Source: Buddleja alternifolia (lineage: Eukaryota; Streptophyta; Magnoliopsida; Lamiales; Scrophulariaceae). Taken from it: a DNA stretch of 64,000 bases. A model generated the notes under the pieces. It saw nothing but the letters and a program-made list of their open reading frames with translations. It had not been told where the DNA came from and ran no database searches. This document shows, piece by piece, positions 1 through 11,655 of the stretch. Every line of letters begins with the position of its first letter. Position 1 is the first letter of the stretch. A program made the position numbers and the translations under genes. The stretch lies in NCBI GenBank assembly GCA_019426215.1, contig CM033396.1, positions 19,917,101 through 19,981,100 of the forward strand, given 5' to 3'.

Positions 1-1
1 G

Positions 2-1489
2 TATCGTTTTGAGTCCATCTGTGATATTCATCACCAAGGATTTCGTGCTATACTTAATGCAGGAACTGAGTACTGCATGACTGAGGTAAAATGGGCTGAA
101 GCTTATATGGGTGACAAGTATAAATTTGAAGAATTGGTTAGTGCTCCCCATCTGTTCAGAATAGGGATCCATGATAAAAAGAGCAAATTTGCACGATACA
201 TGCTAAAGCAGCGTTAACATAGACTTGGACCAGTTCTGAAGCTGCCTCTAATCCGCCACCAACCTGAACACCTTTTAAGGCAAGCGTTGTACCAACTGGC
301 TAACTCTTCTCTACGCTTTGCTGATCAAGCGTCCCCCAGCGGCTCTTCTCCCCTGTCCTGTCTGAACTTCACCCCTAGCCACTGTGAAGACAACTTTTCT
401 CTCATGATGACAATTATGCCTCCAGTCTCCCTATTTGACAAAATCTTCACAGAAAATCTGCGACAGTGGAATGGCTCTCGGATCAATCCTTTCAGAGGAT
501 ATCCACTTCTTCCGTCTATCAGACAAGAAGTCTTAAGTCACTATAATTTTGTTTTGTCGCTGCTGGAAAGAACTCAAGCGCTTGCTTCAGCCATCTACCC
601 ATACTTGGAAGAGTATTACAGGCTCTACGTTCCCGACTCTCGGAAACCGAAGACTCTCCCAACAGATAGGTTAATTGGCTTCTCACAACATTATTGCCCA
701 GATGCCTTGTTCTCCATCTGCCAAGCGCCTTCCAAAATCTTTCCCACCCATGTGCTGGATATCCTCGGGCCAATGTACATCAGGGCCATGGATAGTCCTA
801 TCAGCACGTTCATTCAAGGTACTTATCTCCCCACTCTACATTTGAATGAACTTCTACAGACTGCTACATATCCATATGCAGATGAGCCGCTTGCCAGCTT
901 GGACTTTCAGTTTACGGACTTTAGCCGTATAGAGTCAACATCTACTGCAGCACCAGCTGAAACGTTACCTGCTCCTGAGCGCTCACCAGAATTCCCTCAA
1001 GCGCCTAATCGCCCCAGTCCAACTAAATCCGACTCTACTGCATCCACTGAGTCCAACAGTGCCCCAGAGCATCGAGAAACAGTATTTGATCCTAATTATC
1101 AAGTACCTATTGAATCTCTCAAACACACATCCCGTTTTAAGCCTCGAGTTAGCACTGTGGTTCCCGACGCTCAAGCGTCCATGACTAAATGCCTCACTCA
1201 AATACATCAACTATCTACCGCTACTCAGGCAAGTCATGTGGCTTTAACAAATAATCTAAACCACCGTTTCACGACTCTTGAGACCTCTCTTACAGGCGCT
1301 AATCACGCTCAACTATTGGTCATGAAAGAACACTTCGACCAGTGTCTGACCACTCTTGAAGCCTCTGTTGCTCAGATTGCTACTCAAGTCAGTCTTCTTA
1401 CTCAGCATTTCATACAGACTGATGATGGCAATAAAGGCGAAAAATGTCTGACTTTGACCAAACCTTCAGAATTTGCCTACGATACATAG
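2..1489 (+). pseudogene. Env-like/3' ORF of a SIRE-type Copia element, broken by one stop
   Basis: One reading frame runs from the window edge to 1489 with a single in-frame TAA at 215-217. The part upstream of the stop is open from base 2, and the frame stays in register afterwards. The product has no domain I can name: an N-terminal part rich in aromatic residues, a proline/serine-rich middle (about 960-1100), and a C-terminal stretch (about 1180-1430) of regularly spaced Leu/Ala/Thr that looks coiled-coil-like. Its place, directly upstream of a polypurine tract and LTR, is where SIRE/Maximus Copia elements carry an env-like ORF after pol. The env-like assignment is inferred from position; no signal peptide or membrane anchor is convincing. 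The 5' part lies outside the window. Confidence 0.5.
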
Positions 1490-1698
1490 GCATCAGTCCA
1501 GAGGAATGGGATAAGCAGCTCATTACTTTCAAGGCACGACAAGTAAAAGAAAACAAACATATAATTTGTAAAGATCATGCTTCGATGATGACGCTAGAAG
1601 ATCAGATAACTGAAGCAATCCGTGCTGAAATGACTAAGAGATACAAGATCAAATCACGATCTTGTTTTTTACTTATGATTCTTTCATTTCAGTTGTAA
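1444..1698 (+). CDS. Small ORF overlapping the end of the env-like frame
   Basis: An 84-codon ORF with an ATG at 1444 overlaps the last 46 bases of the env-like frame in another register. It is charged and lysine-rich, with no motif I recognise. It may be the frameshifted continuation of the env-like ORF, or chance. It ends about 140 bases before the polypurine tract. Confidence 0.25.
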   Translation: MSDFDQTFRICLRYIGISPEEWDKQLITFKARQVKENKHIICKDHASMMTLEDQITEAIRAEMTKRYKIKSRSCFLLMILSFQL

Positions 1699-1838
1699 AA
1701 TTCTTGTACTATGAAAGATATATATAAAATGCATTTTACAGCTGAAACATCTCGTTGAAGCTCAAACTAACTTACTAACCTACGCTAACTCGTACTTTAG
1801 GTATCTAACGCTTGAACTAAATAGGTATTGCCATCATC

Positions 1839-1852
1839 AAAAAGGAGGAAAT
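1839..1852 (+). promoter_or_regulatory. Polypurine tract of the Copia element
   Basis: A purine run (AAAAAGGAGGAAAT) immediately precedes the TGTTAGG that opens the LTR. This is the expected plus-strand primer for reverse transcription, and it fixes the 5' end of the LTR at 1853. Confidence 0.75.
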
Positions 1853-3725
1853 TGTTAGGAATTTCATGTTAGATGTTTTGATGATGACAAATAGGACTTC
1901 CTGTTAGACCCCGAAAAATGTAAGTATAAAAGCTTTCATAGAATATTATGTATAGTACCTGAAAGCTTATTTATCTTAGGCTTATAGTTTTCATCTTTGT
2001 AGAATTTTAGACTAAGAATGTGATACTAAATCACTAAGGAGAATCCTGGGTAAGTCTACCAAGTGATAAAGTTGAAGATCAAGCGTCTGAAGCTACAGAA
2101 GATAAAAATCTCTTGAAGCGTCCGTCAAACGTTTTAGAGACTATTCCAGGTTACAACTCCAGCGCTCAAAATACGAATGGATAATTCAGGCCGAATACTC
2201 AACACTAAGTCAATGATGGAATTCTGAGTGAGCCTATCAAAGACAAGATTGAAGAGTAAGCGTCTGAAATAAAGAGAAGAGACTCAGGATCAGTCCAAGC
2301 GTCTGTCCAATGCACGAGAAAAACTGTCCTCTTCAGCAAGCGTCCAAAAGGCTAAACCAACACGACCTACAACGAACGTAACCTGAAAATTCAAAACCAA
2401 AGCTATCCAAAGACTTAAAGAATGCATGAATCAAACGGACAAATTATTTCCAACGGAAATAAAACAAGATGCATTAAAAGTCGGATAAGTGCTATTAAAA
2501 TATAAGCACTATAACGTATGGGTAAGCCATTCATTTGACCAATACTGTCAGAAGTTATGAAACCAAGAACATGCCTAACTAATTAAGTATACCCAAAGTT
2601 AGAAATGTCAGAACTCAAGGAATGTTTGGGGAAACGAGATTCCAACCGTGTCAAACGGACAAAAACCACCAATACCTTATAAATAGCCCTTTCAACAAAT
2701 AAGAAAAATATAGAGCAAAAAAACCGTGACATATACAAGAGATATACCTGAATATCCTAGTGTGAATAACAGTCACAACCTCTTGTATGTAGAAAATTAT
2801 ACAAAAAGACACAAGAAAAGAATACCTACTTTGTTGAAAGAAAAGCTTACAAAAATCCATAGCCAAATATCCGTATAAGCTTTTCACAAATATTCCAGAG
2901 ACAGTCAACTATATCTCAAACCCCTTTTTGAAGACCCTACATTACTATTGAGATATCCTCAAGTTGTTTGAACTTTCCAAAACCAAACAAAGCCATTACA
3001 AAACCTTTCAACATCTTTCGTCTGAGTGAGAAAGTGTGTTGACTTACAAGCGCCATTTTTGTGTAAAAGAAGCTTGTGGAAGAAGATCTCTACTGGAGCT
3101 GCAATCTGTGTGACCAAGGAGTTTCGGGATCAAGTGTAACTTGCGTTATTTCTGGGTGAAAGAAGCAAGGGGATAGAAGATCTTTAGTGGAGCTGAAATC
3201 TGTGTGACCAAGGAGTTCCAAGATCATATCCAACCTCTCTCTATTTTGTAGAAGTCTCTGTGTGACTCTTCGATAATCATCATAGTGGAAAACCTCTCTG
3301 ATAAAGGGAGAAGAAGGACGTAGCTGGGATTACATCACCCAGTGAACCTTACAAATATCTTGTGTCATTTACTGTTTTGTTGTCTTACATTATACTGTCA
3401 TATTATATCTTGAAAAGGCATTTAAACTAATAAGCGACTAATTGGTTAAAACGAACGCTAAGCTATAAAACATTTCCGCTGTGCTAACCCTGATTTAGTG
3501 ACTAAACTCTGCCTTACTTTGGTAAGTGTTGAAATCACCGAATCTAAGTTAACTTTTCTCAAGCACCTGAAACTAGCGCTTAAGTCATCATCCCTCAAGC
3601 GCCGCACCCAGCGCTTAAAGTTTTCCGAGCGTTCAAATACCTCACAGTAATACGAAAGTTTTTAGAAGTCGAAAAAGACTTCAGGGTCTATTCAACCCCC
3701 CCCCCTCTAGACCCTTTCGTATACC
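1853..3725 (+). mobile_element. 3' LTR of the SIRE-type Copia element
   Basis: The LTR begins with TGTTAGGAATTTC after a polypurine tract. It reads through the phrase TTTTGATGATGACAAA, common in Copia LTRs of this type, and has a TATA box (TATAAATAG) at 2678-2686. It ends near a C-run (about 3696-3706) followed by CTCTAG, also typical of this LTR class. The 3' edge is not exact, because the sequence joins a Gypsy pol fragment at about 3730. No primer binding site follows, so this is the 3' LTR. The motif AAGCGTCY occurs repeatedly at 2080-2345. Confidence 0.65.
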
Positions 3726-3729
3726 ACTT

Positions 3730-6517
3730 GGGACCAACAGTAATAACTACCGTTATAGAAAATTATGATGTACAAAGGATCTTCGTGGATATCGTCAGCT
3801 CAGTAGATATTCTATTCTTCCAAGCATTCAAACAAATGAATCTCGGAGTTGGCATATTGGAGGTTGTGTGGACTGCATTGTTTGGTTTTTCAGGAGAAGA
3901 GATACAACCTATGGGTATTATTTCACTACATAGGTGAAGGTCTTAACAAAATGACAAAGCTGACTAGATTCTTAGTCGTGGATATTCCCTCGGCCTACAA
4001 TGTGATACTGGGTAGACCTGCACTGCTCTTGTTCTAGGCAGTGGTTTCAATACCACATATGAAGATCAAGTTCCCAACAATCAACAGAGTAGGAGAAGTA
4101 TTCGGCAATCAACATCAATCTAAGAAGTGCTACCTAGCCTCCATTAAGCAAAGAGACACGCCAAAGAAGATAAGAAGCACAAGCCTGAACCAATGGAGAT
4201 AGAGAAAAATAAAATCACCAAGAAGACAACGCCATCACATGTAGAACCAGTAGGAGAGCTTATGAGTATAGAACTCATACCTGGAGATAAAGAAAAAACA
4301 GTCAAAATAGGATCACATTTAAGCCCCGACCTGAAGGATAAACTAATAGCCATGCTGCGGGAGCATGCGAATGTCTTCTCTTGGTCAGCTAATGACTTGG
4401 TAGGAATTGCCCCAACAGTCATATAGCACCACCTGAACGTGGGTCCTAGTGCGAAGCCAATCATTCAAAAGAACAGGCATTTTGGCCCAAGGAAAGACGC
4501 CATTATCAAAGCGGAGATTGAAAAGTTACTCAAAGCTAAGCACATTGCAGAAATATAATTCCTGGAGTGGGTGTCCAATGTAGTCCTAGTACCTAAAGGC
4601 GGATCAAAATGGAGAATGTGTATTGACTTCCGCGACCTGAACAAGCATGTCTTAAGGATCACTATTCTTTACCTAGGATAGACCAATTGGTGGATGCCAA
4701 AGCTGGATACGAGTTGCTAAGTACTATGGATGCGTAGTGCGGGTATCATCAAATACCCTTAGATGAGGAGGACCAAAGGAAGGTTAGCTTGATCACCTCC
4801 TTTGGCACATTTTGTTATATAGTCATGCCCTTTGGTCTAAAAAACGTCGGAGCTACATACCAAAGGCTAGTAGACATGATGTTTCGTGAGCAAATGGGGA
4901 AGAACATTAAAGTATACGTGGATGACTTGGTGGTCAAGAGTCGTATCGCCAACACACATGTACAAGACCTGTAGAAAAATTTTGAAACACTCTGAAGATA
5001 TAGGATGAAGCTGAACCCGGCCAAATGTGCATTCGAAATCAAGGGAGGGAAGTTCCTAAGACACATGGTCATGAAAAAGGGGATAGAAGCCCAATCCCGC
5101 AAAGATCAAGGCTATTCAAGACATGATGGCATCTAGAAATGTGAATGAAGTACAAAGGTTAAATGGGGGAATCACAGCCCTAAGCTGTTTCATATCCAAG
5201 TCTGTGGAAAGAAGTTTACTATTTTTCAAGATATTGCAAAGGGTGGATCATTTCAACTGGACCTCCGAATGTCAACAAGCTTTTGAAGATCTCAAGACGT
5301 ACTTGAGCCAAACACCGCTGCTTACCAAACCTGTGCAGGGCAAGCCACTGGTAATCTATATAGCTGTGGCTGACCCAGCTGTCAACACAGTCCTAGTACG
5401 AGAAGAGGACAAAACAGAGAAACTCGTGTATTACGTCAGCAAGGTACTTTCAGACGTTGAATCCCGATACCCGAATATTGAGAAGATGGCATTGGCATTA
5501 GTCATCACAGCAAGAAGGCTAAAACTTTATTTTTTAACATACAAAATCATTGTAAAGACTAGTTAACTACCCAAGGTTGTGCTAGGAAAGGCTGAGACAT
5601 CGAGCCGACTCGTTAAATGAGTTGTGGAGCTAGGGGAATTCGAGATAGGATATACGTCCCGAGCTGCAATCAAAGCACAAGCCCTGGCAGACTTTATCAC
5701 CGAAATGATTGGACATGCAGAGGAAGGGAAGAAGGATGAAATTTTTTGGCTCCTGCATGTAGATGGGTCAGCCACCCAAAACAGAAGTGGTGCAGGTGTG
5801 GTGCTCACCACACTCGAGGAAGATCAATTGGAATATGCAATCAAATTCGAGTTTAAAGCAAGCAATAATGAAGCGAGTACGAATCATTCATCATGGGACT
5901 TAAAATGACAATCAAAAGAGGAGTCAAGAATTTGATAGTATACTCAGATTCCCAGCTCGTTACCAAACAAATTGACAGGATCTACGAATCTAAGGAGGAA
6001 AGGATGGTGAAATACTTGAAACCATAGAGACACTACGAGAGAGCTTCCAAAAACTGGAGATACATCAAATACCACCAGCTGAAAACACCAAAGCCGATTA
6101 TTTGTCCAAATTGGGCAGCTCGGTCACTGACTGCCAAACTCGGCATATCACTATACAAGCTCTAACCCGACCTAGCACAGAACAAGAAATCCTACAAGTA
6201 GAGGAAGGCGAAGACTTGAGGACGGAGATAATTCAATACCTCACAAGTGGAGCATTACCCGAGGAGAGGAAGAAAAAGCAATGTTTGGAGACCAGAGCCA
6301 CAAGATTTATCATAATTGATGATGTGCTATACAAAAAGTAATTTGTACAACTCACCTAAGGTATGTTTCAACAGAAGAAGGAGACTACATACTAAGAGAA
6401 ATTCATGAAGGAGATTGCGGCAGCCACATAGGTGGTGCCGCCTTGGTTGGGAAGACCTTGAAGGCTGGCTATTTTTGGCCAACCTTGAAGGAGGATGCGA
6501 CTAACCTGGTGAGGAAA
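3730..6517 (+). mobile_element. Truncated Ty3/Gypsy (Tat-type) pol fragment A
   Basis: The fragment starts inside the protease and stops inside the integrase zinc-binding region. It has no LTRs, so both ends are truncated. At the right end, similarity to element C stops at about 6517, directly before AT-rich DNA of the PMD region. It belongs to the same family as element C (shared protease and RT stretches), not B. Confidence 0.85.
3731..6517 (+). pseudogene. Gypsy pol fragment A: PR-RT-RNaseH-aRNH-INT(N-term)
   Basis: Domains in order: retropepsin with SVDILF after the catalytic Asp (about 3785-3840; the usual D-[TN]-G reads DIV); RT with KWRMCIDFRDLN near 4605 and a YVDD catalytic box near 4915; the original RNase H (about 5250-5560) with ALALVITARRLK; a second archaeal-type RNase H with HVDGSA near 5757 and a following SNNEA; then the integrase HHCC region, cut after about 6517. 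Stops and frameshifts are scattered throughout. Several stops are CAG or CAA turned into TAG or TAA when compared with element C. Having both RNase H domains is diagnostic of the Tat lineage. No functional protein can come from this copy. Confidence 0.85.
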
Positions 6518-6600
6518 TGGGGAAAATTAAATAAATAATATAAAAATAAATAAAAAATCAGAAAATACCACCAAAAATGGTGGTGTTCAGAATCTAGCAT

Positions 6601-6868
6601 GTTACGACATAGAATATGTCGTAACAGCTGTGTTACGACATATTCTATGTCGTAACACATTTATTTTAAAAATAAATTAAGCTGTTACGACATGTAGTAT
6701 GTCGTAACACATTATATATATATATTTTTAAATAAATTTCGGTGTTACGACATACTACATGTCGTAACACGCTATATTAATTTTTTTAAAAACAAAAGCT
6801 GATTGCTGTGTCAGCGTCAATGTTGACCGCTGACACGAGCAGTGTTACGACATAAGCTATATCGTAAC
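6601..6868 (+). repeat. Cluster of five 25-bp GTTACGACAT...ATGTCGTAAC palindromes
   Basis: Five palindromes of exactly 25 bp lie at 6601-6625, 6632-6656, 6684-6708, 6744-6768 and 6844-6868. Each has arms GTTACGACAT/ATGTCGTAAC and a 3-5 nt centre; the last has one arm substitution. Unit 2 is the reverse complement of unit 1, and unit 4 of unit 3, so the pairs form larger palindromes. A sixth, unrelated 9-bp-arm hairpin (GTGTCAGCG/CGCTGACAC) lies between them at 6808-6836. The cluster sits just upstream of the CT-rich 5'UTR of the PMD gene. Confidence 0.9.
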
Positions 6869-6899
6869 ACAACTTAATGTTTTTTTAAAAAAAAAATTC

Positions 6900-7061
6900 A
6901 GCAGACAAAAAACGCTCCCCCTCCACACAAAAACACTCACTTCCTCTCTCTCTCTCTCTCATTTTTTCTTCATCATTTTCTTCCTTCAATATTCACTATT
7001 TTGAGCTCGAATTTTTCTCTAAATTTAGCCTCCAATTTTCTCCGTCAACCAAGAACGTAAG
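6900..7061 (+). promoter_or_regulatory. Probable 5'UTR exon of the PMD gene
   Basis: A pyrimidine-rich tract with (CT)n at about 6943-6960 precedes a short stretch ending AACGTAAG|GTATTG, a good plant splice donor. A matching acceptor (ATGCAG|G) lies at 8437, one base before the PMD start codon. CT-rich leaders are common at plant transcription starts. The promoter itself would overlap or abut the palindrome cluster. Confidence 0.5.
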
Positions 7062-8437
7062 GTATTGTTTAAATTTTGTTAAATTTAGAGTTTATATATG
7101 GGTTTTTTTCTATTGTAATGACATTGTAATTTAGGGTTCAAAATTTAAATTTTTAGTGATAAATTTGATTTGTTAGCTATAATTTTTGCATTTTTGCTAT
7201 AATTATCGAACATGTTGCTGTAATTATCGAATATGTTGCTATAATTATTAAATTAATCGGTTGATTTTTTATCTTTAGGTTTAATTTTGACTTTTTGGTA
7301 TAATGTCAATTTTTATTGTTATTTTTTATGGTTTTTTGGTATAATTTTTGAATTATTTGGTATAATTGTTGAATTAGTAGATTGATTTTTTATTTTGAGG
7401 CTCAATTTTGAGTTTTAGGTATAATGTTAATTTTTAGTGTTATTTTGGCATAATTTGGTACAATTTTTGAATTGTTTGTATAATGTTGGATTTGGTTGAT
7501 ATAATTGTTGAAATGTTCGATATAATTTGTATTTTTAGTGTTTAATTTTGAATTGTTAGGTTTGATTTCTAGTTGGTAGGTTTAATTTTTGAATTGTTTG
7601 TATAATGTTGGAATTGGTTGGTATAATTGTTGAATTAGTAGATTGATTTTTTATTTTGAGGCTCAATTTTGAGTTTTAGGTATAATGTCAATTTTTAGTG
7701 TTATTTTAGGATTATTTGGTATAATTTTTGAATTGTTTGTATAATGTTGGAATTGGTTGGTATAATTGTTGAAATGTTCGGTATTTTTTCTTTTTAGTGT
7801 TTAATTTTGGATTGTTAGGTTTGATTTCTAGTTGGTAGGTTTAATTTGGAATTGTTTGGGACCTATAAGTTCAAATTAATAGGCTTAATTTCGAGTACTT
7901 AGATTTATTTTTGAATAGGTTGGTATATTTTTGCAATTGTTTGGTATAATGTTCGTATTAGTTGCTATAATTTTCAAATTTGGAGTAGTTAGCTTTAATT
8001 TTAAATTGGTTGCTATCTTTTTGGAAATGTTTGGTATAATTTTTTGAATTTATAGGTTTGATTTCGAATTGTTTGGTTTAATTTCGAATTGTATGGAAGC
8101 ATTTCCTAAACGTTCGAATTGATAGGTTTAATTTGGAGCAGTTAGGTGTAGATTCGATCAGTAGTTCAAATTAGTATGTTTAAATTCGATTTTTTAAATT
8201 GAAATTAATATTTTATTTTATTTTTATTTTGTAAGTGTAATCTCCAATTTTTATGGATAATTCGAATGATTAGGTATAATCTGTAAGTTTTAATTTGTAT
8301 GTATAATCTTTATTGATTATGTATAATTTTTAATTAGTGGGTTTAATTTCGAATTAATAGATACAATTTACTAAATATATAAATGTAATTTATATTGTAG
8401 AATGTAAATTAACATTGTTGTGGATATGTAAATGCAG
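7062..8437 (+). repeat. 5'UTR intron filled with degenerate tandem repeats
   Basis: This 1.4-kb AT-rich interval is built from short variants of GGTATAATTTTTGAATT, with TATAAT occurring more than twenty times. A longer repeat containing the block GAATTAGTAGATTGATT recurs with a 261-bp spacing (about 7371 and 7632), with a weaker copy near 7245. Splice donor and acceptor consensus sites bound it. I see no ORF in it. Confidence 0.6.
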
Positions 8438-10758
8438 GATGGCTGAGCATAATGTATATGGACCGGTTGATCCGAGCGTATTGTATGATTAGGACAATCA
8501 TGTATCTGAGGTAGTTGCTCATTATCCAGACTTCACTCAACGTGTCCGGCGAGCTAACGCTGCATATTTCGATATTGCCTTTGGACATCCTCTACATCAC
8601 CGCGTCAAGGTAAAGCTTGATGAGATTGGGTTTTACAGGGTATACCAGTTATCTCATTTTACAAATGACCTGGGCCTTGTGAAGGCCCTAATTGAGAGAT
8701 GGCGCTCAGAGACGAATACATTTCATTTTAGGACCGGAGAGGCTACGATAACTCTCCAATCTGCTGTTTTATATGGTCTACCAGTTGATGGTAGGGCTGT
8801 AGTTGCACATAGGCAGTTTCCAAGGATATGAAAGTTACGTCTTATATGTATATGAACAATTAGGACTGTACTTAACGCTAGAAGATTTCAAGCACGATTA
8901 TAGAATATCAGTACAAAAACTTGCTAACCATGTGGTGAGTGCGCCATTCCAAATAAATGATCAATCTGAAGAATTTTTAGTTGATAAGGTAGCCCGTTGT
9001 TGGACACTTTTGTTGTTAGGGGGTGTGATGTGCGCCGACACCACAGGAGATGTTATTCCTGTAGTGTGATTGACTGTGTTTGAAGATATAAACTTAGCAC
9101 ACACATACAGTTGGGGGAGCGCGGTATTGGCTCCTTTATACCGCGAATTGTCGAGTGGTTTCCAAGTAGATTGCAAAAATATTGGAGGTTTCATGCCATT
9201 ATTACAGGTGAGAAAAATTATTAGTTAGACTTTATTATTTTTGGTATAATAATTCGTGGTTATTCAATTAATATTTTTCTCATTTATCAGATATGGGCGT
9301 GGAGTAGGGTTTGGATTGTAAGGCCTGATGGGGTACCGAGACAGATGGCGGGAGCTGATGTGGATGACGTTGCCCGATCACCTTATGCTGAACTGTAATT
9401 TACCATTTGAAGATTATGTTTAATTAAGAAACGTTCAATTTTTTTTAATTATTTTCAATGATTGTTGTTTGAAGGTGGTATCGACCTACTACAAATACTG
9501 CTTCAGTCACTCACAACGTCCGGGCAATTAGAGATGGTCTAGATCAGGTGGCGAATGGACATGTGAGTCGGGGATTTTTTGTTTTTTTTCAAATTATTAT
9601 GAAGTTATAATTATCTCCTACTAATATATTCTAGATCATTTTTTCATATTTCAGTTTGTTTGGACACCGTACAACCTCAACGATGCAGACATTGCCGAGT
9701 TGCCACCTCAATGTTTGAATGATAACGTATGGCGAGCATCAATTCCGATGATATTCTTTGTCATCGTAGAGTATCATCGTCCTGAGCGTGTTCTTCGACA
9801 GTTCGGAATACGCCAATATATTCCACGCACACCTGGACGTGTTGGGAGGGTCACCCGAAAGGGTAAGTCCACGACTAATTGGTTGGCTAAACACGCTCGA
9901 GAAATTGCATTGTGGAATAATCGTCAATTGTACGTTGTGACTGGACACTATATTGAGGAGGGGGGAGACCAGACCGACGAAGGATACGAAGAGTGGTATG
10001 ACCGAATCACTCGTCGTTACATTTCACCTTGATTGACTAGGAGAGGTGCAGGACACCAGGCCGGGTCAGCTGCTCAATTGCAAAATGTGGTTAGTATTTG
10101 GTATTGTTTTCCATTGATACTTAATTTAATGTTATTTATTTAGGAACATTTTTTGTTGATAGTATTTGTTATTTTATATTTTCAGTTCATGGAAATTGAA
10201 GAGGTGCAAAATGCAATGGAACAAATTGCCTAAACTAGTGATCCCACGATATTTAGGGAACTGCAATCTAGAATGAAAGAACATCCAGGATATGGTCACA
10301 TGCAGTGGCAATGTAGGCATCGGTGCTCGTGTAGATGTAGAGGATCGAGCTCGGCTTTCCCTGGTCACTTCAATGCTTGAGGATCGAGCTCAGGTTTTCA
10401 TAGTCATGATCAATTTAATGCCGGAGGATCGAGCTCGGCTCAACCTCGTCCCAACCCTAACGACGTTTACATTCTCACCATGGCCCAATCACCCGTGACT
10501 AATGTGCCCATCAATTTTCACAAGCAAGGACAAGGTATCAGTACGCCGACATGGAATTTGACTGATCTCGATATGGAGCAGTGGAGTGATGCACCTCTAC
10601 ATCATAGAATTCCACATCCGCCTCATGTACAATTTAATGTATCACCAGTTCAGTACAATGATGGTGAGGAAGAAGCAAATATGATAAGGTCTACGAGGAC
10701 GAGGCGGTTCCCAAATTGTGGAACGGGTGGACATCGGGGTTATCGGTCGCATAGATAG
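8438..10758 (+). pseudogene. Plant mobile domain (PMD, MAIN-like) gene, six exons, decayed
   Basis: ATG at 8439. Coding exons by GT-AG junctions and frame: 8438-9207, 9291-9394, 9475-9562, 9655-10089 and 10186-10758, after the UTR exon. PMD signatures are GFYRVYQLSHF, LVKALIERWRSETNTFHF, TITLQSAVLYGLPVDG, the W-G-SAVLA-LYREL block near 9117-9150, and IWAWSRVW at 9291. PMD proteins are found as plant nuclear genes (MAIN/MAIL1) and inside Mutator- and Gypsy-type elements. Breaks: TAG at about 8490, a frameshift near 8800-8820, TGA at 9067 and 10030, and later stops in exon 6. Most fit C-to-T change (CAG to TAG, CGA to TGA). Exon 6 has a threefold GSSS repeat (about 10341-10440) and a basic tail with a C-x2-G-x2-GH-like end. 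It is not functional as read. Confidence 0.8.
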
Positions 10759-10913
10759 TTTATTTAGTCATTGTGTATTTATATTTTTGTGTGGTGTTTT
10801 GGATAATGCACGTTAATAATATAATTTTATTGACATAATTGTTTTAATTGAAGACAAAACAATTACGAAATTAATACGAACATTGAATTAATATAAAACT
10901 AATTGACAGGAAT

Positions 10914-11372
10914 CTAGTTATTCTCCTCATCAGACATTTCAATGTCCGATTGATACTCAGGACCTATACTAAGCCCCCACCGGGCTCTTGCTTCTTGCAC
11001 ATAACCACATAATGCGTATTCTCGAGAAATTTCTTGGTAATTTAGACATTGCATACGCATAACCATCCTGTTATTCTACTCACGTATCTTATTGAGTGCT
11101 GTAGTTTTTTCCTATGGCGTTACACGAGGCATGAGTATGGCTCTTAGTCTAGGGCAACAAATTTGACGTTCACGACAATCCACGACAAGCCTGTCTTGTT
11201 CTTAGACCCGATGAAGCCATTCATCTTCCATCGTTCACAAATATCTTTCTGAATATCGTTGATTTGGATTCAATGAGTAATAGTATTCATCATCCAACTG
11301 CCAACTACGACCCATGGCATGAAAAATATCACCAGGAGTGTAATACAACTTTAGGGCTCTAAACGGCTCCAT
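10914..11372 (-). pseudogene. Small ORF (153 codons), paralogue of the divergent 116-aa ORF, four stops
   Basis: One minus-strand frame runs from the ATG at 11372 to TAG at 10914, interrupted by TGA, TAA, TAG and TAG. All four are explicable as C-to-T changes of CGA, CAA and CAG. From an EWLHRV motif to an NNRM motif it aligns without a gap (53 positions each) to the plus-strand ORF at 11656, sharing EW-HRV, a basic proline block, a conserved I-R-E/I pair and NNRM. It therefore was a real coding sequence. I do not recognise the family; there is no membrane segment or signal peptide, and the middle is arginine-rich. A TATA box in its own orientation lies at 11412-11420. Confidence 0.65.
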
Positions 11373-11655
11373 TTTTAATAATTATTGTTGAGATTGGTGT
11401 TCACTCCCTTTTTATATATACTCATAATTCCGAATACAATAGTTCACAATTTTCACAACCCGTGACTACAATGCAGACAAAAATGCAAAACCCGTGACTA
11501 CAAAAAATGCAGACAAAAATGCAAAACCCGTGACTACAAAAATGCAGAACCCGTGACTACAACTTCCGAATACAGTAGTTCACCCCCTTTGTATATATAA
11601 CGACTTCACAACAAAAATCACTTCACGTAACATTATTTTGAGATTCAACACGAAA
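11373..11655. promoter_or_regulatory. Symmetric divergent intergenic region with two TATA boxes and direct repeats
   Basis: TATATATA boxes face outward: one at 11412-11420 for the minus ORF, one at 11592-11600 for the plus ORF, each about 40-55 bases from its ATG. A 20-bp direct repeat (TTCCGAATACARTAGTTCAC) at 11428-11447 and 11564-11583 brackets four copies of ACCCGTGACTACAA beginning near 11458, 11490, 11526 and 11549. The arrangement looks like a bidirectional promoter. Confidence 0.55.

Noticed and set aside
2651..2908. 85-codon hydrophobic minus-strand ORF in the Copia LTR
   Set aside because: It overlaps the LTR promoter and leader, is AT-driven, and has no homologue or start context that supports translation.
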